Assembly (NCBI GenBank): GCA_028275365.1
Contig: JAPWUU010000001.1
Location: 38,208-102,207 of the forward strand
Direction of reading: 5' to 3'
DNA: 64,000 nt
DNA from: Candidatus Caldatribacterium sp.
Lineage (GTDB): Bacteria; Atribacterota; Atribacteria; Atribacterales; Caldatribacteriaceae
Positions 1 through 8,500 of the stretch are shown piece after piece (position 1 is the stretch's first letter; every line of letters begins with the position of its first letter). The notes under the pieces are model-generated. The model was given only the letters and a program-made list of their open reading frames with translations. It did not search any database and was not told where the DNA came from. Made by a program: the position numbers and the translations under genes.

Positions 1-1087
1 AATCCGCATCCCCGTCCACCGTCTTGAAGTAGGGACGGCCATCCCCTTCACGCTTCTTGACGAGAAAGACCGGGTGCTGCTCTTTCGGGGGCAGACCGTC
101 ACCGAAGCCTTTCTCGAGCGCCTCAGACGCCGGGCCATGACTACCGTAGTGGCAGAGGTCATTGAAGAGGTTCGGGAGGAAACGGCGAAAGAAGACGTGT
201 CCTTCGAGGTGAAGATGAAAACGCTTTCCTGCCTTGAGGACACCATGTATGGTCTTGCGCAGGGGCGTCGCGTCTCTCTTGAGCCGCTTGAAGAGCAGGT
301 AGGAGCCATCCTTGAAGAAGTCCGGGCCCACGAGGAACTCGTTATCCCCATCGTTCAGCTGAAGCGGCATGATGACTTCACCTTCACGCACTCACTCAAC
401 GTGGCCGTTATTGCCCTCTTCATTGGGAAGTTCCTGGGCCTTGGGCGGGAAGACCTTGTGCAGCTTGGTCTTGGAGCGCTCCTCCATGATCTTGGGAAGC
501 TTAAGGTTCCCCTGGAGATCCTCCGTAAGCCCTCTGCCTTGAGTGAGGATGAGTGGCGGATTATCTGTGGGCATCCTCTGGTGGCCAAGAATCTCCTTGA
601 TGAGCAGAGAGCCCTTGGGGATCTCGTCAAATTCGTTCCCCTTGAGCACCACGAGCGTCTTGACGGCAGTGGCTATCCCCTTCGGCTTGGGGCGGAGGCG
701 ATCCATCTCTTCCCCCGGATCGTGGCTGTGGCCGATGTGTACGAGGCACTCACTTCGCAACGTCCGTACCGGAAGCCCATGCCGGTGGCCGAAGTTGTGG
801 AGTACCTCATGGGGAATGCCGGGTATAGACTCGACGAACAGGTGGTCCGTGCCTTTGTCGCACACCTTTCCCCGTATCAGGTGGGGGACGTGGTTCGTCT
901 CTCCGACGGTCGGGAAGCAGTGGTGAGCCGTCTCAATCCCGTTTTGCCTTTCCGTCCCCGTGTGACCGTCCGGGTACCCGACGGGAAGGGAGGGTACATC
1001 ACTGAAGAAATCGACCTTGCCAGGTCCCTGACGCTTACCATTGTTGAGGAGCTCTCGGTGAAAAGCCGTGTTCTCCTCCCTTCGTGA
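1..1087 (+). CDS. HD-GYP domain phosphohydrolase, 5' end outside the window
   Basis: This is a putative cyclic-di-GMP phosphodiesterase of the HD-GYP family. The visible protein has the HD signature HDLGK and the GYP signature HHERLDGSGYP, separated by the usual spacing and preceded by a conserved HSLNVA helix. The reading frame is open back to base 2, so the gene starts upstream and the GTG at 74 is internal. The about 90 residues before the HD core and about 65 after it show no domain I recognise. The 3' end overlaps the convergent THEP1 gene by 53 bp. The family is known; cyclic-di-GMP as the actual substrate is inferred. Confidence 0.88.
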   Translation, partial: IRIPVHRLEVGTAIPFTLLDEKDRVLLFRGQTVTEAFLERLRRRAMTTVVAEVIEEVREETAKEDVSFEVKMKTLSCLEDTMYGLAQGRRVSLEPLEEQVGAILEEVRAHEELVIPIVQLKRHDDFTFTHSLNVAVIALFIGKFLGLGREDLVQLGLGALLHDLGKLKVPLEILRKPSALSEDEWRIICGHPLVAKNLLDEQRALGDLVKFVPLEHHERLDGSGYPLRLGAEAIHLFPRIVAVADVYEALTSQRPYRKPMPVAEVVEYLMGNAGYRLDEQVVRAFVAHLSPYQVGDVVRLSDGREAVVSRLNPVLPFRPRVTVRVPDGKGGYITEEIDLARSLTLTIVEELSVKSRVLLPS

Positions 1088-1598
1088 ATGCTCCGACGAG
1101 TTCCCTCACACGGGTAAGGACCTCTTCCCGGTTCTTAGGGGTGAGGAAAAACCGCAGGGTCCCGGGCTGGGCAAAGAGCTCCTGGACTTCGGGGATCCCA
1201 GGGAATCGGGAGGTGGCAAGGAGGAATGCCGCCTCTTTCCAGAGGATATCGAGGAGTTTCCGGAAGTTCCGGGAGAAGAGCTCCATTTTGCCGATCTCGT
1301 CGACAAGAAGTGGTGCTCTCTGCTTTAGGGCATTCTCAAGCTCAGGGAGCACCAGACGCTCAAAATCCTCAACGAACACCGCGTATGTTCCCACCCGCAG
1401 GGGTGAGGCTCCTCCCTTTGTAGCCAGAACGCCACGTTTCCCCGAAAGAGTGACAATCCGAAAACCGGTCCGTATGCGTCCTTCCCGAATCTCCTCGGTA
1501 TAGAAACCGTGGAAGAGCCCGGGGAAGTGTTCGGCCACACGTTTCACCAGGGTGGTTTTCCCCACTCCCGGCCTCCCGAGAATCACAAGACGGGTCAT
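1035..1598 (-). CDS. THEP1-family nucleoside-triphosphatase
   Basis: This is a small P-loop NTPase of the THEP1 family, which hydrolyses several nucleoside triphosphates and is common in thermophiles; its cellular role is unsettled. The N-terminus carries Walker A GRPGVGKTT (residues 8-16), followed by the family-typical GFYTEEIREG stretch. Walker B is LLVDEIGKMELFS near residue 100. The length of 187 aa is normal. The last residues are read from DNA that also encodes the end of the convergent HD-GYP gene. The start has a purine-rich AAGGGGG at suitable spacing. Its neighbour across 38 bp is the divergent beta-lactamase-fold gene. Confidence 0.9.
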   Translation of the reverse strand: MTRLVILGRPGVGKTTLVKRVAEHFPGLFHGFYTEEIREGRIRTGFRIVTLSGKRGVLATKGGASPLRVGTYAVFVEDFERLVLPELENALKQRAPLLVDEIGKMELFSRNFRKLLDILWKEAAFLLATSRFPGIPEVQELFAQPGTLRFFLTPKNREEVLTRVRELVGAFTKGGEHGFSPRAPQQW

Positions 1599-1599
1599 C

Positions 1600-1629
1600 T
1601 TTACGCCCCCTTCCTTTTCCAGTATAGTA
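1600..1629 (+). promoter_or_regulatory. Promoter giving a probably leaderless transcript
   Basis: A -35 TTTACG (1600-1605), an 18-base spacer and a -10 TATAGT (1624-1629) precede the next gene. Its ATG lies only seven bases after the -10, so transcription would start at or next to the start codon. No ribosome binding site is visible. The same bases read on the minus strand give TATACT, a possible -10 for the divergent THEP1 gene. Confidence 0.5.
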
Positions 1630-1636
1630 CTCCGTG

Positions 1637-2449
1637 ATGGGGGATTTCATCAAATTCCTGGGGACAGCGGGAGCGCGTTTTGTGGTCGCAAGGCAGCTCC
1701 GGGCTTCCGGAGGTGTGTGGATTGCCTTCCAGGGCACTGCCCTGCACCTTGATCCTGGACCCGGCGCGCTGGTACGGGCCCTTTCCAGCAAGCCTCCCCT
1801 TGATCCGGCGACGCTGTCGGGAGTTGTGCTTTCCCACCGGCACCTCGACCATTCCGGAGACCTCAACATCATCGTTGAGGCCATGACCCAGGGAGCCACG
1901 AAAGTTCGGGGACACCTCTTTGTGCCTCAGGATGCCCTGGGAGAAGAACCTGTGATTTTCCGGTATCTTCGGGAACACCTTGAAGGTCTCCACATCCTTG
2001 TTGAGGGAGGGGAGTACGCCCTGGGGTCCCTTCGCTTTACGACTCCTCTTCGCCACGTTCACGGAGTTGAAACCTACGGCTTCAAGTTCTTTTTCCCCCA
2101 GGGGGTGGTTGCCTTCATCACCGACACCCAGTTCACGGAGAGATTGTTCTCCGCCTATGCCGGAAGCGACGTCCTGGTCATCCATACCCTGCGGCTTGAG
2201 AGGAGCGACCATCCAGACCTCCTGCACCTGAGCGTTCCTGACGCCGAGCTCCTCATCAGGGAGATTCGTCCGCGTCTGGCCATTCTCACCCATTTCGGGA
2301 TGACGATTCTCCGGGGGAAGCCCTGGGAGATTGCCGAGCGCCTCTCAGAGCGGTGCGGAGTTCCCACCGTCGCCGCTCACGATGGCCTCGTCCTTGACCT
2401 TGGGAGTCTCTCGGTCAGAAGCGGGAAAGCCCAAGATAAAGGCGGCTGA
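1637..2449 (+). CDS. Metallo-beta-lactamase-fold hydrolase
   Basis: This protein of about 270 residues has the metallo-beta-lactamase fold. The metal-binding motif SHRHLDHSGD lies near residue 75, and further candidate ligands are HVHG near 135, DTQF and LTHFG. It looks like the ribonuclease Z / phosphodiesterase-like branch that acts on phosphoesters, but the substrate cannot be named. Either GTG 1634 or ATG 1637 can start it; ATG is used here. The promoter sits so close that translation may be leaderless. The 3' end overlaps the convergent membrane-protein gene by 35 bp. Confidence 0.8.
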   Translation: MGDFIKFLGTAGARFVVARQLRASGGVWIAFQGTALHLDPGPGALVRALSSKPPLDPATLSGVVLSHRHLDHSGDLNIIVEAMTQGATKVRGHLFVPQDALGEEPVIFRYLREHLEGLHILVEGGEYALGSLRFTTPLRHVHGVETYGFKFFFPQGVVAFITDTQFTERLFSAYAGSDVLVIHTLRLERSDHPDLLHLSVPDAELLIREIRPRLAILTHFGMTILRGKPWEIAERLSERCGVPTVAAHDGLVLDLGSLSVRSGKAQDKGG

Positions 2450-3086
2450 GGAACACGGAGAGGTAGGCGAGAATCCCTCCTCCAAGGAGCGTGTTGATGG
2501 CGACCCCAGCAAGAGAGAGGAAGCCAAAAACCCAGAAGAAAAGGTACCCCACAACGAGGAAGAAGAGGGCCACCACGGTGAAGGTGAAACACTCGCCAAG
2601 GTTCTCTACAGCGAGCTGAAAGCTTCGGCGAATTCCCGAAAAGGGGTCGTCCCCTTCAACCACAACCGCCGGGATGGTGAACATCAGGAGGAACCCGAAC
2701 ACCAGTCCCGGGAAGAAGAACCAGAAAGAAAAAAAGCCTACGAGGAACCCCACAACGAGGGCTGCGAAGAATACCTCGGGGAATCTCCGGGAGAACATAG
2801 AGAACGCCCGCCTGAAGCTCACCTCTCCCCGGACCTCAAAATCCCAAAGGAGGAAAGTGACGAAACCCAGGGCAAGGAGCGCCAGAAACAGGGCACAGAG
2901 GACGAAGAAGATGCCCGCTCCCCACTGGAAGAGGAGAACGATCCGGGAGAGTCCCCGGTCCCACACGAGGAAGCTGGCCACGCTGGCGAGAAAGGCCGAA
3001 GGAAGGGCGCACAGAATCGTCTGGGGGTACCGCGTGAGGAAGTCAAAGCTTTTCCGCATTTCACGCCAGAGGTCCACCGTTCCCAT
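2415..3086 (-). CDS. Multi-pass membrane protein of unknown function
   Basis: This is a protein of about 223 residues with five to six long hydrophobic segments separated by short charged loops. The layout resembles DUF-type membrane proteins related to the membrane domain of glycerophosphodiester phosphodiesterases: an amphipathic N-terminus, paired helices, and a FSGIRRSFQLAVENLG-type loop. I do not assign a function. ATG 3086 is preferred over GTG 3092 because the purine-rich AGGAAGGTGG then lies at good spacing. It is transcribed away from the next small membrane protein. Confidence 0.7.
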   Translation of the reverse strand: MGTVDLWREMRKSFDFLTRYPQTILCALPSAFLASVASFLVWDRGLSRIVLLFQWGAGIFFVLCALFLALLALGFVTFLLWDFEVRGEVSFRRAFSMFSRRFPEVFFAALVVGFLVGFFSFWFFFPGLVFGFLLMFTIPAVVVEGDDPFSGIRRSFQLAVENLGECFTFTVVALFFLVVGYLFFWVFGFLSLAGVAINTLLGGGILAYLSVFLSRLYLGLSRF

Positions 3087-3112
3087 ATCCACCTTCCTCT
3101 CTCTTTTTCCTA

Positions 3113-3141
3113 ATCTTATCCTCTTTTCCCGGGATAGGCAA
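3113..3141 (-). promoter_or_regulatory. Promoter for the minus-strand membrane protein gene
   Basis: Read on the minus strand, TTGCCT (3141-3136), a 17-base spacer and TAAGAT (3118-3113) form a sigma-70-like promoter about 27 bases before the start codon. Confidence 0.55.
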
Positions 3142-3202
3142 GGAGGCCTTTTGCCTTTGGCGCTTCTGGAGTAGAATGGAGAAAAAATGGGGAGGGGAGA
3201 AA

Positions 3203-3478
3203 ATGGGAACGTTTTTACGGATTGTGGGTATTGTGGTGATGTGCCTTGGTGTGGTCCTGGCCGTCTTCACCGTTATCGGTGTCCGGGGATGGATAGGGTT
3301 TCTTACCCAGTCCGTTCCCTCGGAGGAGCCTTCCTTTGCTCCACCACCCTTTTCGGACCTCGTCTGGGCAGGAGGTTTTGGGGGGGTTCTCGGGGGGTTC
3401 GGACTTTTCGTCGGTGGGGCATCGCTGTTTTGTCTTGGCACCATCTATAACGAAGTACGGTCACTCAGGGGCCGATAG
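3203..3478 (+). CDS. Small two-helix membrane protein
   Basis: This is a protein of about 91 residues with two hydrophobic segments, one at the N-terminus and one in the glycine-rich C-terminal half, joined by a proline-rich loop. No family is recognised. ATG 3203 has a strong GGAGGGGAG ribosome binding site. ATG 3176 is less likely because it overlaps a possible -10 (TAGAAT, 3172-3177). It lies eight bases before the CoA-disulfide reductase gene and is probably cotranscribed with it, which does not by itself reveal a function. Confidence 0.55.
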   Translation: MGTFLRIVGIVVMCLGVVLAVFTVIGVRGWIGFLTQSVPSEEPSFAPPPFSDLVWAGGFGGVLGGFGLFVGGASLFCLGTIYNEVRSLRGR

Positions 3479-3486
3479 AGAGGGGG

Positions 3487-5208
3487 ATGGCGATGGGGAA
3501 GAGGATAGTCATCATCGGTGGTGTTGCTGGCGGGCCGAAGGTGGCGGCAAAACTCCGCCGTCTGGATCGGGATGCGGAAATCGTCATCATTGAGCGAGGA
3601 AAGTTTCTTTCATACGCAGGCTGCGGGCTTCCGTACTATGTGAGTGGTGAGGTGAAGGAGTACCGGGAGCTCATGGAAACCCCGGTGGGGATCCTTCGGG
3701 ACCCGGAATTTTTCGAGAAATCCAAAGGTATCAAGGTCTACAACCGCACTGAGGCTATCCGAATTGACCGGGAGAGGAAAATCGTTGAGGCCCGGAGGAT
3801 TGACACCGGCGAGATGCTCTCTTTCCCCTACGATTACCTTGTTCTCGCCACCGGGGCAAAGCCCTCTTTCCCACCGATTAAGGCGGTGGACCTGGAGCAT
3901 CCCGACGCCGCTATCAGCGCCAGAGACCTCGGGCACGTGTACACCCTCCACGGGATTGAGGATGCCGAGGCCATCCGCTGGACGATCAAAGAGAAGCTCG
4001 CCAGAAAAGCCGTGATTATCGGCGGTGGGCTCATCGGGATGGAGATGACCGAAAGCCTCGTGAAAAGCGGGCTTGAGGTGACGGTCATCGAGGTCCTTCC
4101 CGAAATCCTCCCCATCCTTGACGAGGATATGGGCATTCTGGTGCGGCGCTACTGTCAGTCTCAGGGCGTGACGGTGAAAGTTGGAGAGCGAGTGGAAGTC
4201 CTCGAAGGACAAGGGGGCGTGGTGAAGCGGGTGATCACCGACAAGGGGGCTTATGAGGCGGACCTTGTCATTGTGGCCACCGGTTTTCGTCCCAACACCG
4301 ACCTTGCCCAGCGAGCGGGTCTTGCCATCGGAGAGGCGGGTGGTATCAAGGTTGACTGCTTCATGCGCACAAGTGACCCCTGGATCTATGCGGTGGGAGA
4401 TTGCGTTGAGATAGAGAATCTCGTGTGCGGGAAGGCAGCCTACATGCCCATGGGGTCTTTGGCCAATAAAGAGGGCCGGGTGGCGGCCATCAACATCGCC
4501 GGAGGCAATGAGGTCTTCCGCGGTGCTCTGAACTCAGTGATTTTCAAGCTCTTCGAGTACACCATTGCCCGTACCGGTCTTACCGTGCGCCAGGCCCAGG
4601 AGCTCGGGTATGACCCGGAGTACGCCCTTGTTCCTGCTCCGGACAGGGCGCACTACTTCCCCGGGGCAAAGCAGGTCATCACGAAACTCGTAGCCGATCG
4701 GCGAAGCGGAAAACTCCTCGGAGCCCAGATTGTTGGACGTGGGGAAGTGACAAAGAGTATCTACGCCATAGCCACGGCCCTCTACTACGGTGGTGTGGTC
4801 GAGGACCTCTCGAGCCTCGACCTTCCCTATGCCCCTCCCTATGCCTCGGCGATTGACAACATTTGCGTGGCGGCGAATGTCCTGCGGAACAAGCTCGAGG
4901 GGAGAATGGTGGGCATTTCGCCTCACGAGGTGGAACGGAAAAGAAAACGGGGAGACGATTTCATCCTCCTTGATGTGCGCACTCCCAAAGAGTACGAGAA
5001 GGTCCGCATTCCCGGGAGTACCCTTATCCCTTTGGGGATGTTGCCGCAGAGACTCGGGGAGCTCCCGAAGGACAAGGAGATTGTCACGTTCTGTGCGGTG
5101 AGCCTGCGGGGGTATGAGGCCTCGCTCATTCTGCGGCATGCGGGGTTCAGGGATGTCAAGGTGATGGATGGAGGGATTGCCTGCTGGCCCTATGAGCTTG
5201 AACCATAG
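3487..5208 (+). CDS. CoA-disulfide reductase / NADH oxidase with rhodanese domain
   Basis: This is an FAD- and NAD(P)H-dependent pyridine-nucleotide disulfide oxidoreductase fused to a C-terminal rhodanese domain, the CoADR-RHD type. Residues 5-20 form the FAD-binding GGVAGG loop. The single redox cysteine is in YAGCGLPYY at about residue 45. A second dinucleotide fold starts near GGGLIGMEM, and ATGFRPNTD and YAVGDC complete the FAD domain. The last 100 residues are a rhodanese unit with the active-site loop CAVSLRG at about 535. Known relatives reduce CoA disulfide, CoA persulfide or polysulfide, so a role in sulfur metabolism or thiol redox balance is inferred. The 573-residue length is normal for the fusion. 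Confidence 0.92.
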   Translation: MAMGKRIVIIGGVAGGPKVAAKLRRLDRDAEIVIIERGKFLSYAGCGLPYYVSGEVKEYRELMETPVGILRDPEFFEKSKGIKVYNRTEAIRIDRERKIVEARRIDTGEMLSFPYDYLVLATGAKPSFPPIKAVDLEHPDAAISARDLGHVYTLHGIEDAEAIRWTIKEKLARKAVIIGGGLIGMEMTESLVKSGLEVTVIEVLPEILPILDEDMGILVRRYCQSQGVTVKVGERVEVLEGQGGVVKRVITDKGAYEADLVIVATGFRPNTDLAQRAGLAIGEAGGIKVDCFMRTSDPWIYAVGDCVEIENLVCGKAAYMPMGSLANKEGRVAAINIAGGNEVFRGALNSVIFKLFEYTIARTGLTVRQAQELGYDPEYALVPAPDRAHYFPGAKQVITKLVADRRSGKLLGAQIVGRGEVTKSIYAIATALYYGGVVEDLSSLDLPYAPPYASAIDNICVAANVLRNKLEGRMVGISPHEVERKRKRGDDFILLDVRTPKEYEKVRIPGSTLIPLGMLPQRLGELPKDKEIVTFCAVSLRGYEASLILRHAGFRDVKVMDGGIACWPYELEP

Positions 5209-5782
5209 GTGGTTGATTGTCCTTGTCGTGTGCGGGGTGGGGTTCGCCATGGTCTTTCTGTTCCTTGCGCTTTCCCCACCCCGTTCTCCCGAGGAGGAGG
5301 CGGATCAGGAAGCTCTCCCGGAGGAAACCCCCGTTTCTTTCCCCATCCAGAGCGAGGGAATCCGAATCCGGGGTTGGGAGCGGGGTATGCTCCGTTTTGT
5401 CCTTGAGGCTAAAACTATGGAGCTTGACAAGGGTGGGACTTTGGGGAAGTGCTCGGGGGGAGTGCGTATCCTCGTTTTTGAGGATAACGGGGAGCTCCGG
5501 GCAACGCTTGAGAGTCATGCCGCCGATGTGAACCTCCTGCGAAAGAACGTGAGGCTCCGGGGGAGTGTGGTGGTGACGTCTTCTTCAGGAGACCGCCTTG
5601 AAACTGAGGAACTCTTCTACTTTAGCTCCGAAAAGACCATCCAAACCCGTTCCCCGGTCCGGGCGTACTTCAAGGAACACTTCTTAGAGAGCGAAGGCTT
5701 CTCAAGCGACGTGGACCTGGTGCACCCAGAGTTCTTCCGTGTTATCCGAGGCACATTTCATCTGGAATCCGCTTCTCCCTGA
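5168..5782 (+). CDS. lptC: LptC-like LPS export protein
   Basis: This resembles LptC, the inner-membrane-anchored periplasmic component of the lipopolysaccharide export bridge. A single N-terminal membrane helix (about residues 15-35) is followed by an acidic, proline-rich linker and a beta-rich domain. The C-terminal half carries the family-like pattern ETEELFYFSSEKTIQTRSPV and ESEGFSSDV. The start at 5168 overlaps the upstream gene by 41 bp; ATG 5192 is an alternative but lacks a well-placed ribosome binding site. LptC implies a diderm envelope. No lptA or lptB lies next to it. The tail overlaps zwf by 41 bp. Confidence 0.72.
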   Translation: MEGLPAGPMSLNHRWLIVLVVCGVGFAMVFLFLALSPPRSPEEEADQEALPEETPVSFPIQSEGIRIRGWERGMLRFVLEAKTMELDKGGTLGKCSGGVRILVFEDNGELRATLESHAADVNLLRKNVRLRGSVVVTSSSGDRLETEELFYFSSEKTIQTRSPVRAYFKEHFLESEGFSSDVDLVHPEFFRVIRGTFHLESASP

Positions 5783-7091
5783 AGAGGATTTCGGGGGTCA
5801 GTACACCTTCCCGGTAGCGACGGAATGCCGGAGGATGAGTTCTCAAGTTTTCTAAAAGCCGGTCGGTGAGGCGCCATGCTTCCTGAATGAACGAGGAGTC
5901 AGGAAAGAGCGTCCGATCGTGGTACAGGAAATCGTGGAGGATTTTCTCGTAGGCCTCTGGAGTACTGGCCTTAAACGCCCCTGAGTAGGTGAAATTCAGC
6001 GTTACCGGAGTGGATTCGAGCTCTCTCTGAGGCTTCCGCACCGAGACCACAAGGTCAATTCGTTCCTCGGGCTGAATTTCGATGATGAGCCGATTTGGCG
6101 GTGTGACCACAGAGTGGAAGAGGACTTCGACGAACGAGCGTTTCTGTGCCGTTTTTTTGCCACTTGCCACATAGAAAGGCACCCCTCTCCAGCGTTCTGT
6201 GTCGAGGAAGAGCGGAAAAAAGAAGAAGGTCTCCCGTAGAGACAAGGGATTCCGAACCTCTTCCCGGTACCCCGCGTACTGCCCAAGCTGAACCTCGCGG
6301 CTCTCAGGAAGGCGTACCTGGGAGAGTAATCTCGCTCGTTCCCGGGAAAGCTGGAAGAAGAAACGGGCGCATTCCTTCTGGTCCTCAGCACACAGGGGAG
6401 GAATGTCAACGGCAAGAAGGGTGAAAAGCTGCAGGAGGTGGTTCTGGAAGATGTCCTTGATTGCCCCGGTCTCCTCATAGAAGGCCCCCCGTTCCCCAAC
6501 ACCCTCCTCTTCGAAGACCCCAATATGGACTTCCTGGACGAACTCCCGGGAGAGAAGTCGCTCAATAAAGAAGTTTTCCGCCTTGAGCACTACGAGGTTC
6601 TGAACAGTGCCTTTGCCCAGGTAGTGGTCCACGTAGAAGACGTGCTCCTCGGGGAAAATGTTCCTCAAGCTTTCCTCAAGGGCAAGGAAATCCCGTTCGT
6701 CTCTCCCGAAAGGTTTTTCCAGGGCCACAAAGAGGTCTTTGGGATTTCTTCCTTGCGTGAGGGCCTCGATGCAGTGGAGGGCATCCCGGTAGAGGGAGGG
6801 GAGGGTGGCGAGGTAGAAGTACAGGGGGCCGTTCCCAAGAAGGGGCGAAATCTTCAGAGCAAGCTCTCCGGGGTTCTCAAGATCCCCCTGAATGTACGTG
6901 AGGCGCTCAAGGAGAGGAGAGGGGCGGGGGAGGAGCTGAGCGACAAAGGCCCGGTACGAGGCGTTGTCTTTGAAGCGGCGCCCCAGGGCCACGACGGTGA
7001 ATTCCTGCTCTTCCGAAAGGGTGGCCAGGGCGGGAAGGATTTTCCGGGTAAAGAGATTCCCTGTAGCGCCAAAGAAAACGAGCGTCCGCAT
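5742..7091 (-). CDS. zwf: Glucose-6-phosphate 1-dehydrogenase
   Basis: This enzyme oxidises glucose 6-phosphate to 6-phosphogluconolactone with NAD(P)+, the entry step of the oxidative pentose phosphate pathway. The Rossmann loop is GATGNLFTRK, a variant of the usual GASGDL. The substrate lysine lies in EKPFG (about residue 125) and the catalytic histidine region is YVDHYLGK (about residue 155). At about 450 residues it is shorter than the typical 490 to 510. GTG 7100 would overlap the upstream stop codon, giving 4-bp coupling; ATG 7091 has a better-spaced AGGATG. It ends an operon with DUF72, an SDR and a cyclase. No 6-phosphogluconolactonase or 6-phosphogluconate dehydrogenase is in the window. 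Confidence 0.9.
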   Translation of the reverse strand: MRTLVFFGATGNLFTRKILPALATLSEEQEFTVVALGRRFKDNASYRAFVAQLLPRPSPLLERLTYIQGDLENPGELALKISPLLGNGPLYFYLATLPSLYRDALHCIEALTQGRNPKDLFVALEKPFGRDERDFLALEESLRNIFPEEHVFYVDHYLGKGTVQNLVVLKAENFFIERLLSREFVQEVHIGVFEEEGVGERGAFYEETGAIKDIFQNHLLQLFTLLAVDIPPLCAEDQKECARFFFQLSRERARLLSQVRLPESREVQLGQYAGYREEVRNPLSLRETFFFFPLFLDTERWRGVPFYVASGKKTAQKRSFVEVLFHSVVTPPNRLIIEIQPEERIDLVVSVRKPQRELESTPVTLNFTYSGAFKASTPEAYEKILHDFLYHDRTLFPDSSFIQEAWRLTDRLLENLRTHPPAFRRYREGVLTPEILFREKRIPDEMCLG

Positions 7092-7096
7092 CGAGG

Positions 7097-7717
7097 TCAC
7101 ATCCTGATAAGCATTGCCCGAGCTGGGGCTCCATCCCCTCCCCGGATTTTTAGAGGAAGGGCGATGAAGAAGTACACCCCGGGGGCGATATCGCGCAGGA
7201 GTAAACCTTCAACCACGACGAGCCCATTCTCGAGGAGCACCCGGTGGGTGGGGTGACCTGGCTGGTCCCGTTCCACTCCCAGGGCATCGATGCCCACGCC
7301 TTTAAGCCTTTTTCCCACCAGGAAGTACGCCGCCCCCTCACTGAGGTACACGAAGTCCTCCTGGGAGGGGTCACTGAAGGAATTCTCGGTTTTGAGGAGG
7401 ACAAAGTGTCCCTCAGAGAGTACCGGTTCAAAGGGCCTCAGGTCCTCCTCGGTAATCACGGGACGGTGACGGATTTCAAGGACCACCGCAGGGCCCATGC
7501 AGAGGGAGAGGGGAATCCGGTCGATGGAGATGTCGGAAGGGAGCATGTGGAGGGGGGCATCCATGTGAGTTCCGGTGTGGGTGTCGAGTATAAGACGGGT
7601 TTCGTTGGCTCCCTCAAAAAGAGTCCGGATGCGCTCAATCTTGGGTCTTCGTTCCTTTCTCCCCCGGTAGGTGGGCATGTCCTCGGCAATCTCAAGGGAA
7701 ATGTCGAAGATTTCCAT
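7097..7717 (-). CDS. Cyclase / kynurenine-formamidase-like metal hydrolase
   Basis: This 206-residue protein belongs to the cyclase family (PF04199), metal-dependent hydrolases that include arylformamidase. The hallmark is HTGTHMDAPLHM at about residues 46-57. A second conserved stretch, GIDALGVER, follows in the C-terminal half. The start has GGAGG eight bases upstream. It is translationally coupled to zwf at its 3' end and preceded by an SDR dehydrogenase. Tryptophan breakdown is not suggested by this context; hydrolysis of a sugar-derived lactone or amide is possible but inferred. Confidence 0.85.
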   Translation of the reverse strand: MEIFDISLEIAEDMPTYRGRKERRPKIERIRTLFEGANETRLILDTHTGTHMDAPLHMLPSDISIDRIPLSLCMGPAVVLEIRHRPVITEEDLRPFEPVLSEGHFVLLKTENSFSDPSQEDFVYLSEGAAYFLVGKRLKGVGIDALGVERDQPGHPTHRVLLENGLVVVEGLLLRDIAPGVYFFIALPLKIRGGDGAPARAMLIRM

Positions 7718-7732
7718 CCATTTTTCCTCCTT

Positions 7733-8500
7733 TCAGGGAGCATAAATCATCTTGACCGTCATCCCTCCGTCGACCACCAGGTTCGTTCCGGTGATGAATC
7801 CCGAAGAGGGAGAGGCGAGGAATACACAGGCCGCTGCAATGTCTTCCGGAGTTCCCACACGCTGTGCAGGATGCTGCAGGTGGTCAATGGGACGCAGCTC
7901 TGGTTCCCGGCGGAGTGCCCTCTTTTTCCAGAGCGAGGTTTCAATCCACCCCGGGCTTATGGCGTTGACCCGGATTTTGCGTTCTCCAAGGGAAATCGCC
8001 AGGGCATGGGTGAGAGCGAGAACTCCACCCTTTGAGGCCGAATAGGCTTCGGTGTGGGGCTCGGACATGAGCGCCCGGGTTGAAGCGATGTTGATGATAG
8101 CCCCGCCTTCCCGAAAGAGGGGGAGAAGGTGCTTAGTGACGAGGAAAATGCCTTTGAGATTCACTCCGAGGGCTCTGTCCCATTCCTCTTCGGTGAGTTC
8201 CTCGAGGGGTTTGCCAATGAAAATCCCCGCATTGTTCACGAGAACGTCGACGGCTCCCCGGGTTTCCCGGACCTTCTGGGCTGCCTGTTCCACATCTTTG
8301 CGGCAAGAAACATCGCAGACCACAGGGTCATATTGGCCCTGCCACTTCTGCCACTCCTCCACGAGTTCCTGCAAGGCCTCTTCATCCACATCCCACACCG
8401 ACACAAAAGCTCGGGCTTCGAGGAATGCCTGGACTATTGCCTTTCCTATGCCCTGGGCTCCTCCAGTGACCACAACGCTTTTCCCGGCGAAGTCGTACAT
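7733..8500 (-). CDS. Short-chain dehydrogenase/reductase (SDR)
   Basis: This is a classical SDR oxidoreductase of 255 residues. The cofactor loop TGGAQGIG is at residues 12-19, NNAG near 90, the catalytic YSASK at about 153-157, and the PG motif in AISPGWIETS. An acidic residue at the end of beta-2 (VWDVDEE) suggests NAD(H) preference, by family knowledge. The C-terminus GTNLVVDGGM is typical of 3-oxoacyl-reductase and sugar-dehydrogenase branches. Its substrate cannot be told from sequence, but the zwf operon makes a sugar or polyol likely. Its ATG directly follows the DUF72 stop codon. Confidence 0.88.
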   Translation of the reverse strand: MYDFAGKSVVVTGGAQGIGKAIVQAFLEARAFVSVWDVDEEALQELVEEWQKWQGQYDPVVCDVSCRKDVEQAAQKVRETRGAVDVLVNNAGIFIGKPLEELTEEEWDRALGVNLKGIFLVTKHLLPLFREGGAIINIASTRALMSEPHTEAYSASKGGVLALTHALAISLGERKIRVNAISPGWIETSLWKKRALRREPELRPIDHLQHPAQRVGTPEDIAAACVFLASPSSGFITGTNLVVDGGMTVKMIYAP

